NCBI RefSeq assembly: GCF_014203235.1
Contig: NZ_JACHIN010000013.1
Location: forward strand, 182,832-246,831
Length of the DNA: 64,000 nt
Direction: 5' to 3'
Origin: Nonomuraea endophytica
GTDB taxonomy: Bacteria > Actinomycetota > Actinomycetes > Streptosporangiales > Streptosporangiaceae
Below are positions 63,906 to 64,000 of the stretch, piece after piece (position 1 is the stretch's first letter; each line of letters starts with the position of its first letter). The notes under the pieces were generated by a model. The model saw nothing but the letters and a program-made list of their open reading frames with translations. It did not search any database and had not been told where the DNA came from. The position numbers were made by a program, and so were the translations under genes.

Positions 63906-64000
63906 CACCGTCAACATGTAGCACCGTCAACATGTAGCACCGTCAACATGTAGCACCGTCAACATGTAGCACCGTCAACATGTAGCACCGTCAACATGTA
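63890..64000. repeat. 16-bp tandem array seeded by a gene's 3' end, at least 6.9 copies
   Basis: CACCGTCAACATGTAG repeats without change from 63890 to the window edge (six full units plus 15 bases). The first unit is the last codons and TAG stop of the RDD gene; the rest follow directly. Because 16 is not divisible by three, successive TAG codons fall in all three frames. It continues beyond the window. Confidence 0.95.

Noticed and set aside
63890..64000. CRISPR array
   Set aside because: Units are directly tandem with no spacers and the first unit is part of a gene.
1..64000. tRNA, rRNA, integrase, transposase or attachment sites
   Set aside because: None recognised on either strand by reading; no mobile-element genes or terminal inverted repeats with target duplications were seen.

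Overview
This is a high-GC actinobacterial chromosome segment with strong G/C third-position bias, many GTG starts, 4-bp ATGA/GTGA gene overlaps, SD- and apparently leaderless genes. The panB, glnA2, glnE, glnA1 and RDD-protein set, the F420-dependent NADP reductase, the BlaI/M56 pair, the VKOR-DsbA pair and the overall style suggest a Streptosporangiales-type organism (Nonomuraea-like). The genus is inference; phylum level is secure. No rRNA, tRNA, CRISPR array, phage or insertion sequence was seen.

Layout. 0-8 kb: tail of a LuxR-type regulator, a small conserved protein, a cyclase-family hydrolase coupled to a small membrane protein, LysR, a secreted lipase, and a block of three PLP-fold proteins (gamma-synthase-type enzyme and Thr/Ser dehydratase divergent from a MocR regulator). 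8.5-13.4 kb: hydrolase, then an ABC-2 exporter coupled to a DesK/DesR-like two-component pair, then an F420H2:NADP reductase. 13.5-18.9 kb: panB, MFS, cutA, BlaI/M56 and a DsbA/VKOR disulfide pair behind two BlaI-like dyads. 18.8-23.3 kb: a four-gene operon with every junction overlapping by 4 nt (beta-helix surface protein, cupredoxin lipoprotein, polytopic membrane protein, TetR). 23.5-27.2 kb: TetR/MFS drug-efflux pair and a GlnA2-like ligase. 27.3-31.6 kb: EF-hand protein overlapping a terpene synthase, a secreted protein, an ArsR-type regulator and MFS. 31.6-38.6 kb: nadE, TetR/SnoaL, a second beta-helix protein/TetR, ogt, and an XRE-TPR regulator. 38.8-42.1 kb: a cysteine desulfurase-methyltransferase fusion and a second methyltransferase. 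42.5-51.3 kb: secreted collagenase, serine beta-lactamase-like hydrolase, hotdog protein, hydrolase, and a receptor-like kinase with WD40 repeats. 51.4-64 kb: glutamine amidotransferase, HXXEE protein, glnE, GPP34, GNAT, APH, a membrane protein divergent from a STAND NTPase with TPRs, glnA1 behind a complete GlnR box, a membrane-anchored protein and an RDD protein.

How the genes work together. Nitrogen assimilation is the backbone: GlnA1 carries the adenylylation tyrosine that the GlnE encoded 6 kb away would modify, and GlnR-type sites sit before both glnA1 and glnA2. Around this conserved core are many regulator/target pairs with visible operators (MocR, BlaI, TetR, ArsR types), envelope proteins and secreted hydrolases. 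The most unusual items are the desulfurase-methyltransferase fusion with a near-duplicate internal ribosome-binding site, the beta-helix/cupredoxin/membrane operon, the STAND-TPR/membrane-protein pair, and a recurring pattern of tandem repeats that begin at or include gene stop codons.
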